From Saccoglossus kowalevskii (taxonomy: Eukaryota; Hemichordata; Enteropneusta; Harrimaniidae): a DNA stretch of 24,886 nt. How positions within the stretch are numbered: position 1 is the stretch's first letter; every line of letters starts with the position of its first letter. The position numbers were made by a program, and so were the translations under genes. Positions 1 to 8,620 of the stretch are shown piece after piece. The stretch is taken from assembly GCF_000003605.2 (NCBI RefSeq), contig NW_003119139.1, forward strand, positions 1-24,886. The letters are read 5' to 3'. The notes beneath the pieces were generated by a model. That model saw nothing but the letters and a program-made list of their open reading frames with translations. It did not search any database and was not told where the DNA came from.

Positions 1-834
1 TGGTACATCGCACAGCAAAGGTAAGTAAATGTGCTCTACTTTAAATAATTATGTCTCACCGAATTAACTTCAAAATGGATTATAGTGGTTTAGGTCACGT
101 AATGTTGTATCACGATTGCTACAGACACAAATATGTGTTTTTTTATTTTTACAGGTAGTTATGTTGGCAGGAAATCAAGTCGCTATATCTACAGCGAGAC
201 ACAGTCGGTTTTATTAGAAGTAATATTTGCAACTACTACGGAGTATCTAAATCGCGACATGCGCAAGCGTATCGCCATAATTACCAACTTATCGGAAAAG
301 TCAATTATGGTAAGTGAGAGCATTATGTATGCACCAAAGTATGTTATAATGTAAGCGAACAGTTTCTTGTTGTTCATTATACAATAATCTATTTTATTCA
401 CTTTTCAGAAGTGGTTTCAGAATCGTCGGAGTCAAAAACGGAGGCAAGAACTGAAAAGAGATGCCGTGTTATATGCTAAGCACCATCAAGCACCAATACA
501 AAAGTTGAAAGAATCGACGACGCGTTTTCCGTCCGTGCGAAGTCGAGGAAAATCAGTGGACACTCGACTTGATGTCCTACCAGCAACGCCTTCCCTCAGG
601 GAATATATTGGTGTTCCACAATCCAGTAGTACACCAAGGCATTGTAGTGATACGAAGATACAAAATTGCAGTACACATTCCAGTGGTATCCTGACAGACG
701 TCTGTCAAAGTGAAATAGAAATATGTAGTACACCTTGTAAAGACGTGTCATCAGATTTGTCATTTAATGGAATTACTGATTTAGATCGTACTCTGTGTCC
801 ATTAGTCATTTGCGAAGCTTCATATTCAGTTTGA
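1..834 (+). CDS. Divergent homeodomain protein, copy 1 (5' partial)
   Basis: Only the last 20 nt of exon 1 (1-20) lie in the window. Intron 1 is 21-154, exon 2 155-309, intron 2 310-408, exon 3 409-834. All visible splice sites are GT-AG and the frame is open to TGA. This is the most diverged copy in coding sequence. Using the numbering of the complete 237-residue product, it has K40T (ACA for AAA), T70A in the helix 1-2 loop, Gly104 to Ser (homeodomain position 54, a base-contacting site in well-studied homeodomains) and R111L just after the homeodomain. It also has S to R and Y to C changes in the tail. Its 3' end (attcagttt before the stop) matches copy 2 only. It looks intact as far as can be seen; whether its DNA specificity differs is inference. 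Confidence 0.8.
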
Positions 835-888
835 GAAAAGCATTTATTCGTGGTTAGTCATTTTAATTTCGTGTACATAATACGTTAT

Positions 889-894
889 AATAAA
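889..894 (+). terminator. Poly(A) signal of homeobox copy 1
   Basis: AATAAA lies 55 nt after the TGA, in an A/T-rich 3' UTR with a second AATAAA-like run just downstream. This is the expected place for Pol II cleavage and polyadenylation, about 130 bp before the tRNA gene. Confidence 0.65.
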
Positions 895-1022
895 ATACAA
901 ATAAAAAATACATATTGTGTATTCAATTATGAGTCAAGATCGAAAGGAACAGTGTGATCTGGTCAAACGTTGTGATGTAAAAAATAAAAAATACCTTGCA
1001 TACGAAGCAGGCGATATGCAGT

Positions 1023-1107
1023 GTCTCCGTGGCGCAACGGATAGCGCGTCGGACTTCTAGTTGAAACAGTTATTCGGAGGCTGTGGGTTCGAATCCCACC
1101 AGAGATG
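1023..1107 (+). tRNA. tRNA-Arg(UCU) with 12-nt intron, unit 1 first copy
   Basis: Folds as a cloverleaf. The acceptor arm is GTCTCCG with CAGAGAT, giving a G1-U72 wobble and a C6-A67 mismatch found among first copies only here. The D stem is GCGC/GCGC, the anticodon stem TCGGA/TTCGG and the T arm GTGGG TTCGAAT CCCAC. The anticodon TCT is followed by A37, then the intron GTTGAAACAGTT, then A38. The T4 tract 3' of the gene (cttctttt) fits Pol III termination. The acceptor mismatch may weaken this copy. Confidence 0.85.
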
Positions 1108-1386
1108 TCTCTTCTTTTAAGTCACGATGGACATGTTTTGTTCAAATTGTCGTCAATAGTCTTAACATATTGGACAGTTGTAGCTCTCCTCGGTACTAAT
1201 AATTAGGAAAGACCGAGACCGTCGACAGAGATTAAAATATTCTGCACGCATTTTGACGGAATGAACCAATATAAAAAAATGGCTACCAATGATATAAAAA
1301 GCCAACTGGTTGTAGCGATACAAGGTGTTTGGTGTTGTGATGTAACAAATAAAAATATCTTGCATATGAAGCAGGCGGTATGCTGT

Positions 1387-1471
1387 GTCTCCGTGGCGCA
1401 ACGGATAGCGCGTCGGACTTCTAGTTGAAACAGTTATTCGGAGGCTGTGGGTTCGAATCCCACCGGAGATG
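1387..1471 (+). tRNA. tRNA-Arg(UCU), unit 1 second copy, intact
   Basis: All stems pair: acceptor GTCTCCG/CGGAGAT with only a G1-U72 wobble. It has anticodon TCT and the 12-nt intron GTTGAAACAGTT between 37 and 38. The B box GGTTCGAATCC matches the consensus, and a T4 tract follows. It lies in the second half of the internal duplication. Confidence 0.92.
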
Positions 1472-2453
1472 GCTCTTCTTTTAAGTCACGATGGACATGT
1501 TTTGTTCAAATTATCGTCAATGGTCTTAACATATTGGACAGTTGTAGCTCTCCTCGGTGCTAATAATTAGAAAGACCGAGACCGTCGACTGAGATTAAAA
1601 TATTCTACACGGATTTTGATGTAATGAACCAAATACAAAAATGGCTACCAATGGTATAAAAAGCCAACTGATTGTAGCGATACTAGGTGTTTGATACGTG
1701 TTCTACACGAGCCTTTGTAAGATCAACCGAAATATAAAAATAATTACCTAATTCCATCAACATACATGTCCTTGCTTATCCCCAACGTCTACATGGAATG
1801 ACGTTGAATGCTCTTTAACATGTTGTTGAAGCACCGTCACTCGGTAAATGTTGGTGAGTTGAAACATAATCAACCGGAACAATCACAGAGTTAGTGAGTT
1901 TTCACGATCCGCGGATTATTAATTAGCATTCCAATTATTAACACATTTGCCAAAAGTTAACACATTTGCCATGATATTAGAAAGCCGGCATTTTTGAAAG
2001 AAAAGCAGTTCTCTATTGGATTGTTTTGTTCAATTTAACGTCAGTGTTCTGTCCGAATTAAACAGCAGTATCTTACCTATGTATCAATAATTAAAGAACA
2101 CCAACGAGAGAAGAGCGTCGGATGAGATTTATAATTCCATACACATTTTGAAATGGTATACTCATTAATAAACATAACAAAATCGCCGCAGCCAGTAGAC
2201 GTTTTTTTTTTGTTTTGTCGAAGCGCCATCACTCGGTGAATACCGGCAAGTTCAATCATCAACAGCATTACACATCCGAGTTCCTGTGTCTTTTCACGTT
2301 ATATGGAGTGTTAATTGGCATAACAACACTGCGAGTTAACACATTTATAGCGCAAGTAAACAGGCGGCATTTTACAGAAGGGGGCGGCAATCCATTGACA
2401 AAGTTTTCTTGAATATCCTTACAAATGCGAAAATTGGTATAGGAATTCGAAAC
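1472..2453 (+). other. Unit 1 spacer: no gene, old internal duplications, candidate regulatory motifs
   Basis: There is no credible ORF or RNA gene. The first part (to about 1694) is the end of the 364-bp duplication. A module at about 1822-2020 (gaagcaccgtcactcggta ... gccggcattttt) recurs in degraded form at about 2214-2400 (gaagcgccatcactcggtg ... gcggcatttta). A degraded third copy of the tRNA 3' flank spans about 2022-2160, sharing tgttttgttcaa, ataatta, cgtcg, gagatt and cacattttga-like blocks in order. A TTAATTAG site is at 1919-1926, and TTAACACATTTGCC occurs twice 19 bp apart just after it. The spacer leads into the next unit's TATA box. Confidence 0.75.
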
Positions 2454-2459
2454 TATAAA
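2454..2459 (+). promoter_or_regulatory. TATA box of homeobox copy 2
   Basis: TATAAA followed by TCAACC, 79 bp upstream of the ATG at 2533. Transcription would start near 2485, leaving a leader of about 50 nt. The motif and spacing are the same before every copy in the window. Confidence 0.65.
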
Positions 2460-2532
2460 TCAACCAAAACATACCACATGTGTATCATTGCTACACGCTT
2501 TCTCGTCCCATGTGTATCGTATAAAGAATACT

Positions 2533-3451
2533 ATGGCATTACATATTGACAACACCCATTTTACAGCCAATGTTATGTTGAACTTATTACCGGTGTTAGA
2601 TATTGCTGGTCGGTTTGATTGGAAGAATGTCTGCGGTTACGTAGATGGTAAATCGCACAGCAAAGGTAAGTAAATGTGCTCTACTTTAAATAATTATGTC
2701 TCACCGAATTAACTTCAAAATGGATTATAGTGGTTTAGGTCACGTAATGTTGTATCACGATTGCTACAGACACAAATATGTGTTTTTTTTATTTTTACAG
2801 GTAGTTATGTTGGCAGGAAATCAAGTCGCTATATCTACAGCGAAACACAGTCGGTTTTATTAGAAGTAATATTTACAACTACTACGGAGTATCTAAATCG
2901 CGACATGCGCAAGCGTATCGCCATAATTACCAAATTATCGGAAAAGTCAATTATGGTAAGTGAGAGCATTATGTATGCACCAAAGTATGTTATAATGTAA
3001 GCGAACAGTTTCTTGTTGTTCATTATACAATAATCTATTTTATTCACTTTTCAGAAGTGGTTTCAGAATCGTCGGGGTCAAAAACGGAGGCAAGAACGGA
3101 AAAGAGATGCCGTGTTATATGCTAAGCACCATCAAGCACCAATACAAATGTTGAAAGAATCGACGACGCGTTTTCCGTCCGTGCGAAGTCGAGGAAAATC
3201 AGTGGACACTCGACTTGATGTCCTACCAGCAACGCCTTCCCTCAGTGAATATATTGGTGTTCCACAATCCAGTAGTACAAAATTGCAGTACACATTCCAG
3301 TGGTATCCTGGCAGACGTCTATCAAAGTGAAATAGAAATATGTAGTACACCTTGTAAAGACGTGTCATCAGATTTGTCATTTAATGGAATTACTGATTTA
3401 GATCGTACTCTGTGTCCATTATTCATTTGCGAAGCTTCATATTCAGTTTGA
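2533..3451 (+). pseudogene. Homeodomain gene copy 2, C-terminal frameshift
   Basis: Exon 1 is 2533-2665, intron 1 2666-2800, exon 2 2801-2955, intron 2 2956-3054; exon 3 starts at 3055. Splice sites and the homeodomain are intact. A 29-bp deletion in exon 3, at about 3278 and flanked by TAC direct repeats, shifts the frame. Translation then stops at 3328-3330, giving about 187 residues with an unrelated end instead of 237. The old frame continues to the ancestral TGA at 3449-3451. Asn89 is Lys (AAA), shared only with copy 6, as is the GAA codon for Glu59. A truncated but DNA-binding product remains possible, so pseudogene is a cautious label. The unit is also the shortest, with a single tRNA. 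Confidence 0.75.
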
Positions 3452-3505
3452 GAAAAGCATTTATTCGTGGTTAGTCATTTTAATTTCGTGTACATAATAC
3501 GTTAT

Positions 3506-3511
3506 AATAAA
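3506..3511 (+). terminator. Poly(A) signal of homeobox copy 2
   Basis: AATAAA 55 nt after the ancestral stop. With the premature stop at 3330 the 3' UTR would be longer than in sister copies. Confidence 0.6.
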
Positions 3512-3638
3512 ATATGAATACAAAATACATATTGTGTATTCAATTATGAGTCAAGATCGAAAGGAACAGTGTGATCTGGTCAAACGTTGTGATGTAAAAA
3601 ATAAAAATACCTTGCATACGAAGCAGGCGATATGCAGT

Positions 3639-3723
3639 GTCTCCGTGGCGCAACGGATAGCGCGTCGGACTTCTAGTTGAAACAGTTATTCGGAGGCTGT
3701 GGGTTCGAATCCCGCCGGAGATG
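3639..3723 (+). tRNA. tRNA-Arg(UCU), unit 2 only copy
   Basis: Intact cloverleaf with the 12-nt intron. The 3' T strand is CCCGC instead of CCCAC, changing the U50-A64 pair to a U-G wobble. This variant is shared only with the single tRNA of unit 6. A T4 tract follows. Confidence 0.9.
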
Positions 3724-4682
3724 GCTCTTCTTTTAGTCACGATGGACATGTTTGTTCAAATTGTCGTCAATAGTCTTAACATATTGGACAGTGTAGCTCT
3801 CTCGGTACTAATAATTAGGAAAGACCGAGACCGTCGACTGAGATTAAAATATTCTACACGCAAATACAAAAATGGCTACTAATGGTATAAAAAGCCAACT
3901 GATTGTAGCGATACTAGGTGTTTGATACGTGTTCTACACGAGCCTTTGTAAGATCAACCGAAATATAAAACTAATTACCTAATTCCATCAACATACATGT
4001 CCTTGCTTATCCCCAACGTCTACATGGAATGACGTTGAATGCTCTTTAACATGTTGTTGAAGCACCGTCACTCGGTAAATGTTGGTGAGTTGAAACATAA
4101 TCAACCAGAACAATCACAGAGTTAGTGAGTTTTCACGATCTGCGGATTATTAATTAGCATTCCAATTATTAACACATTTGCCAAAAGTTAACACATTTGC
4201 CATGATATTAGAAAGCCGGCATTTTAGAAAGAAAAGCAGTTCTCTATTGGCTTGTTTTGTTCAATTTAACGTCAGTCTTCTGTCCGAATTAAACAGCAGT
4301 ATCTTACCTAAGTGTCAATAATTAAAGAACACCAAAGAGAGAAGAGCGTCGGATGAGATTTATAATTCCATACACATTTTGAAATGGTATACTCATTAAT
4401 AAACACAACAAAATCGCCGCAGCCAGTAGACGTTTTTTTTGTTTTGTCGAAGCGCCATCACTCGGTGAATGCCGGCAAGTTCAATCATTAACAGCTTTAC
4501 ACATCCGAGTTCCTGTGTCTTTTCACGTTATATGGAGTGTTAATTGGCATAACAACACTGCGAGTTAACACATTTGTAGCGCAAGTAAACAGACGGCATT
4601 TTACAGAAGGGGGCGGCAATCCATTGACAAAGTTTTCTTGAATATCCTTACAAATGCGAAAATTGGTATAGGAATTCGAAAC
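3724..4682 (+). other. Unit 2 spacer (recombinant, shortened)
   Basis: There is no gene. The start has first-copy diagnostics (ggtactaataattagg, near 3804-3820). From ttctacacg (about 3852) onward it has second-copy diagnostics. One duplication copy was therefore removed by recombination between the two, with the switch between roughly 3820 and 3854. An extra 18 bp is missing right after that point. Several single-base losses cluster at 3731-3808. The rest matches the unit 1 spacer: TTAATTAG, the doubled TTAACACATTTGCC and the two degraded modules. Confidence 0.75.
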
Positions 4683-4688
4683 TATAAA
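4683..4688 (+). promoter_or_regulatory. TATA box of homeobox copy 3
   Basis: TATAAA, 79 bp before the ATG at 4762. Confidence 0.65.
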
Positions 4689-4761
4689 TCAACCAAAACA
4701 TACCACATGTGTATCATTGCTACACGCTTTCTCGTCCCATGTGTATCGTATAAAGAATACT

Positions 4762-5709
4762 ATGGCATTACATATTGACAACACCCATTTTACAGCCAAT
4801 GTTATGTTGAACATATTACCGGTGTTAGATATTGCTGGTCGGTTTGATTGGAAGAATGTCTGCGGTTACGTAGATGGTAAATCGCACAGCAAAGGTAAGT
4901 AAATGTGCTCTACTTTAAATAATTATGTCTCACCGAATTAACTTCAAAATGGATTATAGTGGTTTAGGTCACGTAATGTTGTATCACGATTGCTACAGAC
5001 ACAAATATGTTTTTTTTTAATTTTTACAGGTAGTTATGTTGGCAGGAAATCAAGTCGCTATATCTACAGCGAGACACAGTCGGTTTTATTAGAAGTAATA
5101 TTTACAACTACTACGGAGTATCTAAATCGCGACATGCGCAAGCGTATCGCCATAATTACCAACTTATCGGAAAAGTCAATTATGGTAAGTGAGAGCATTA
5201 TGTATGCACCAAAGTATGTTATAATGTAAGCGAACAGTTTCTTGTTGTTAATTATACAATAATCTATTTTATTCACTTTTCAGAAGTGGTTTCAGAATCG
5301 TCGGGGACAAAAACGGAGGCAAGAACGGAAAAGAGATGCCGTGTTATATGCTAAGCACCATCAAGCACCAATACAAAAGTTGAAAGAATCGACGACGCGT
5401 TTTCCGTCCGTGCGAAGTAGAGGAAAATCAGTGGACACTCGACTTGATGTCCTACCAGCAACGCCTTCCCTCAGTGAATATATTGGTGTTCCACAATCCA
5501 GTAGTACACCAAGGCATTGTAGTGATACGAAGATACAAAATTGCAGTACACATTCCAGTGGTATCCTGACAGACGTCTATCAAAGTGAAATAGAAATATG
5601 TAGTACACCTTGTAAAGACGTGTCATCAGATTTGTCATTTAATGGAATTACTGATTTAGATCGTACTCTGTGTCCATTAGTCATTTGCGAAGCTTCATAT
5701 TCTGTTTGA
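4762..5709 (+). CDS. Divergent homeodomain protein, copy 3 (intact reference copy)
   Basis: A three-exon gene: exon 1 4762-4894, intron 1 4895-5029, exon 2 5030-5184, intron 2 5185-5283, exon 3 5284-5709. It encodes 237 residues. Residues 1-45 form an unrecognised N-terminus. The homeodomain spans about 50-110, with Arg54 (position 5), Leu65 (16), Phe69 (20), Leu90 (40) and the helix-3 core WFQNRR at 98-103, including Gln50, Asn51 and Arg53. It is 61 residues long because the helix 1-2 loop (TTTTE, 70-74) has one extra residue. Lys at position 47, Gly at 54 and Gln at 55 are atypical. A basic stretch (KRRQERKR, 106-113) follows and could serve nuclear import. The tail is Ser/Thr/Cys-rich with no known domain. 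The intron falls between homeodomain positions 46 and 47, as in many paired-like genes. The likely role is a nuclear DNA-binding regulator; class and targets are unknown. The ATG is the first in frame downstream of the TATA box; an upstream TTG start is unlikely in a eukaryote. Confidence 0.85.
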
Positions 5710-5763
5710 GAAAAGCATTTATTCGTGGTTAGTCATTTTAATTTCGTGTACATAATACGTTAT

Positions 5764-5769
5764 AATAAA
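5764..5769 (+). terminator. Poly(A) signal of homeobox copy 3
   Basis: AATAAA 55 nt after the TGA, inside an A-rich run. Confidence 0.65.
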
Positions 5770-5896
5770 ATATAAATAAAAAATACATATTGTGTATTCA
5801 ATTATGAGTCAAGATCGAAAGGAACAATGTGATCTGGTCAAACGTTGTGATGTAAAAAATAAAAATACCTTGCATACGAAGCTGGCGATATGCAGT

Positions 5897-5981
5897 GTCT
5901 CCGTGGCGCAACGGATAGCGCGTCGGACTTCTAGTTGAAACAGTTATTCGGAGGCTGTGGGTTCGAATCCCACCGGAGATG
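5897..5981 (+). tRNA. tRNA-Arg(UCU), unit 3 first copy, intact
   Basis: Fully paired cloverleaf (only G1-U72, U27-G43 and G30-U40 wobbles) with anticodon TCT. In the intron GTTGAAACAGTT, the G third from the 3' end can pair with C32. That is the anticodon-intron pair expected for eukaryotic tRNA splicing. Confidence 0.93.
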
Positions 5982-6256
5982 GCTCTTCTTTTAAGTCACG
6001 ATGGACATGTTTTGTTCAAATTGTCGTCAATAGTCTTAACATATTGGACAGTTGTAGCTCTCCTCGGTACTAATAATTAGGAAAGACCGAGACCGTCGAC
6101 TGAGATTAAAATATTCTGCACGCATTTTGATGGAATGAACCAATATAAAAAATGGCTTCCTATGGTATAAAAAGCCAACTGGTTGTAGCGATACAAGTGT
6201 TTGGTGTTGTGATGTTACAATAAAAATATCTGCATATGAAGCAGGCGGTATGCTGT

Positions 6257-6340
6257 GTCTCATGGCGCAACGGATAGCTCGTCGGACTTCTAGTTGAAAA
6301 AGTTATTCGGAGGCTGTGGGTTCGAATCCCACCGGAGATG
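6257..6340 (+). pseudogene. tRNA-Arg(UCU) pseudogene, unit 3 second copy
   Basis: One C is missing from the acceptor 5' strand (gtctcatgg for gtctccatgg) and the D stem reads GCTC for GCGC. The intron is the GTTGAAAAAGTT variant. The acceptor stem cannot form fully. The lost C lies in a run of single-base losses (6196-6262), so part of the damage may be a consensus error. Confidence 0.8.
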
Positions 6341-7321
6341 GTTCTGCTTTTAAGTCACGATGGATTTGTTTTGTTAAAATCGTCGTCAATAGTCTTAACA
6401 TATTGGACAGTTATAGCTCTCCTCGGTGCTAATAATTAGAAAGACCGAGACCGTCGACTGAGATTAAAATATTCTACACGGATTTTGATGTAATGAACCA
6501 AATACAAAAATGGCTACTAATGGTATAAAAAGCCAACTGATTGTAGCGATATTAGGTGTTTGATATGTGTTCTACACGAGCCTTTGTAAGATCAACCGAA
6601 ATATAAAAATAATTACCTAATTCCATCAACATACATGTCCTTGCTTATCCCCAACGTCTACATGGAATGACGTTGAATGCTCTTTAACATGTTATTGAAG
6701 CACCGTCACTCGACAAATGTTGGTGAGTTGAAACATAATCAACCAGAACAATCACAGAGTTAGTGAGTTTTCACGACCCGCGGATTATTAATTAGCATTC
6801 CAATTGTTAACACATTTGCCAATAGTTAACAAATTTGCCACGATATTAGAAAGCCGGCATTTTTGAAAGAAAAGCAGTTCTCTATTGGCTTGTTTTGTTC
6901 AATTTAACGTCAGTCTTCTGTCCGAATTAAACAGCAGTATCTTACCTAAGTGTCAATAATTAAAGAACACCAAAGAGAGAAGAGCGTCGGATGAGATTTA
7001 TAATTCCATACACATTTTGAAATGGTATACTCATTAATAAACACAACAAAATCGCCGCAGCCAGTAGACGTTTTTTTTTGTTTTGTCGAAGCGCCATCAC
7101 TCGGTGAATGCCGGCAAGTTCAATCATTAACAGCTTTACACATCCGAGTTCCTGTGTCTTTTCACGTTATATGGAGTGTTAATTGGCATAACAACACTGC
7201 CAGTTAACACATTTGTAGCGCAAGTAAACAGCCGGCATTTTACAGAAGGGGGCGGCAATCCATTGACAAAGTTTTCTTGAATATCCTTACAAATGCGAAA
7301 ATTGGTATAGGAATTCGAAAC
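6341..7321 (+). other. Unit 3 spacer, no gene
   Basis: Same organisation as the unit 1 spacer. The first motif near 6805 reads gttaacacatttgcc and the second is mutated to gttaacaaatttgcc. Before the TATA box it reads cactgccagttaac, shared with the spacer before copy 7. Nothing coding was seen. Confidence 0.75.
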
Positions 7322-7327
7322 TATAAA
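7322..7327 (+). promoter_or_regulatory. TATA box of homeobox copy 4
   Basis: TATAAA followed by GC rather than TC (tataaagc), 79 bp before the ATG. The GC context is shared only with copy 7. Confidence 0.65.
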
Positions 7328-7400
7328 GCAACCCAAACATACCACATGTGTATCATTGCTACACGCTTTCTCGTCCCATGCGTATCGTATAAAGAATACT

Positions 7401-8347
7401 ATGGCATTACATATTGACAACACCCATTTTACAGCCAATGTTATGTTGAACATATTACCGGTGTTAGATATTGCTGGTCGGTTTGATTGGAAGAATGTCT
7501 GCGGTTACGTAGATGGTAAATCGCACAGCAAAGGTAAGTAAATGTGCTCTACTTTAAATAATTATGTCTCACCGAATTAACTTCAAAATGGATTATAGTG
7601 GTTTAGGTCACGTAATGTTGTATCACGATTGCTACAGACACAAATATGTATTTTTTTATTTTTACAGGTAGTTATGTTGGCAGGAAATCAAGTCGCTATA
7701 TCTACAGCGAGACACAGTCGGTTTTATTAGAAGTAATATTTACAACTACTACGGAGTATCTAAATCGCGACATGCGCAAGCGTATCGCCATAATTACCAA
7801 CTTATCGGAAAAGTCAATTATGGTAAGTGAGAGCATTATGTATGCACCAAAGTATGTTATAATGTAAGCGAACAGTTTCTTGTTGTTCATTATACAATAA
7901 TCTATTTTATTCACTTTTCAGAAGTGGTTTCAGAATCGTCGGGGTCAAAAACGGAGGCAAGAACGGAAAAGAGATGCCGTGTTATATGCTAAGCACCATC
8001 AAGCACCAATACAAAAGTTGAAAGAATCGACGACGCGTTTTCCGTCCGTGCGAAGTCGAGGAAAATCAGTGGACACTCGACTTGATGTCCTACCAGCAAC
8101 GCCTTCCCTCAGTGAATATGTTGGTGTTCCACAATCCAGTAGTACACCAAGGCATTGTAGTGATACGAAGATACAAAATTGCAGTACACATTCCAGTGGT
8201 ATCCTGACAGACGTCTATCAAAGTGAAATAGAAATATGTAGTACACCTTGTAAAGACGTGTCATCAGATTTGTCATTTAATGGAATTACTGATTTAGATC
8301 GTACTCTGTGTTCATTAGTCATTTGCGAAGCTTCATATTCTGTTTGA
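7401..8347 (+). CDS. Divergent homeodomain protein, copy 4 (intact)
   Basis: Exons 7401-7533, 7668-7822 and 7922-8347; introns 7534-7667 and 7823-7921. The reading frame is open for 237 residues and all splice sites are canonical. The homeodomain is identical to copy 3. Differences are confined to the tail: Val for Ile in the sequence before GVPQ (shared only with copy 7) and Pro to Ser near the C-terminus (CSLVI for CPLVI, found only here). Leu18 is Ile, as in copies 3 and 7. Coding, TATA context and 3' flank all tie this copy closely to copy 7. Confidence 0.85.
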
Positions 8348-8401
8348 GAAAAGCATTTATTCGTGGTTAGTCATTTTAATTTCGTGTACATAATACGTTA
8401 T

Positions 8402-8407
8402 AATAAA
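8402..8407 (+). terminator. Poly(A) signal of homeobox copy 4
   Basis: AATAAA 55 nt after the TGA. The following A-run is one base longer than in most copies and equal to that of copy 7. Confidence 0.65.
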
Positions 8408-8535
8408 ATATAAATAAAAAAATACATATTGTGTATTCAATTATGAGTCAAGATCGAAAGGAACAGTGTGATCTGGTCAAACGTTGTGATGTAAAAAATA
8501 AAAATACCTTGCATACGAAGCAGGCGATATGCAGT

Positions 8536-8620
8536 GTCTCCGTGGTGCAACGGATAGCGCGTCGGACTTCTAGTTGAAACAGTTATTCGGAGGCTGTGGG
8601 TTCGAATCCCACCGGAGATG
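8536..8620 (+). tRNA. tRNA-Arg(UCU), unit 4 first copy
   Basis: Cloverleaf with one change: the D stem 5' strand is GTGC for GCGC, giving a U-G wobble that still pairs. Intron, anticodon, B box and T4 terminator are unchanged. Probably functional. Confidence 0.88.

Larger units (their letters stand above)
969..1694 (+). repeat. Internal direct duplication (~364 bp x2), each with a tRNA-Arg
   Basis: Copy 1 is about 969-1333 and copy 2 about 1334-1694. Each starts at gttgtgatgta, carries a tRNA-Arg at the same relative position, and ends at gatac(a/t)aggtgtttg. Diagnostic differences let the halves be told apart. The first half has ggtactaataattagg and ttctgcacg; the second has ggtgctaataattag and ttctacacg. 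The same duplication is present in units 3, 4, 5, 7, 8, 9 and 10, with tRNA start pairs 5897/6257, 8536/8901, 11179/11542, 16102/16467, 18743/19109, 21373/21738 and 24013/24378. Units 2 and 6 have only one copy. Confidence 0.93.

Noticed and set aside
1162-1401. Minus-strand ORFs of 60-80 codons across the tRNA region (also 3540-3749, 6036-6263, 11359-11556, 18882-19135, 21512-21818, 24152-24385)
   Set aside because: They read antisense through the tRNA genes and their flanks, vary in frame between units and carry no domain.
1023-1471. tRNA-derived SINE
   Set aside because: Each tRNA keeps a full cloverleaf, a spliceable intron and a T4 terminator. No A-rich tail, target-site duplication or SINE body follows, and the copies are explained by the tandem repeat.
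4990-5229. Plus-strand ORF of 73-100 codons running from intron 1 through exon 2 into intron 2
   Set aside because: It is exon 2 with read-through into introns; GTAAGT and pyrimidine-AG signals mark the true edges. The upstream start is intronic.
5064-5276. A 70-codon minus-strand ORF repeated in nine of ten units (also 189-401, 2835-3047, 7702-7914 and so on)
   Set aside because: It overlaps exon 2 and intron 2 of the homeobox gene antisense. Its recurrence is explained by the repeat itself, and it has no promoter, domain or splice support.
7136-7453. Minus-strand ORF of 105 codons over the promoter and exon 1 (also 14701-15018)
   Set aside because: It is antisense to the TATA box and exon 1, is present at this length in only two related units, and has no recognisable domain.
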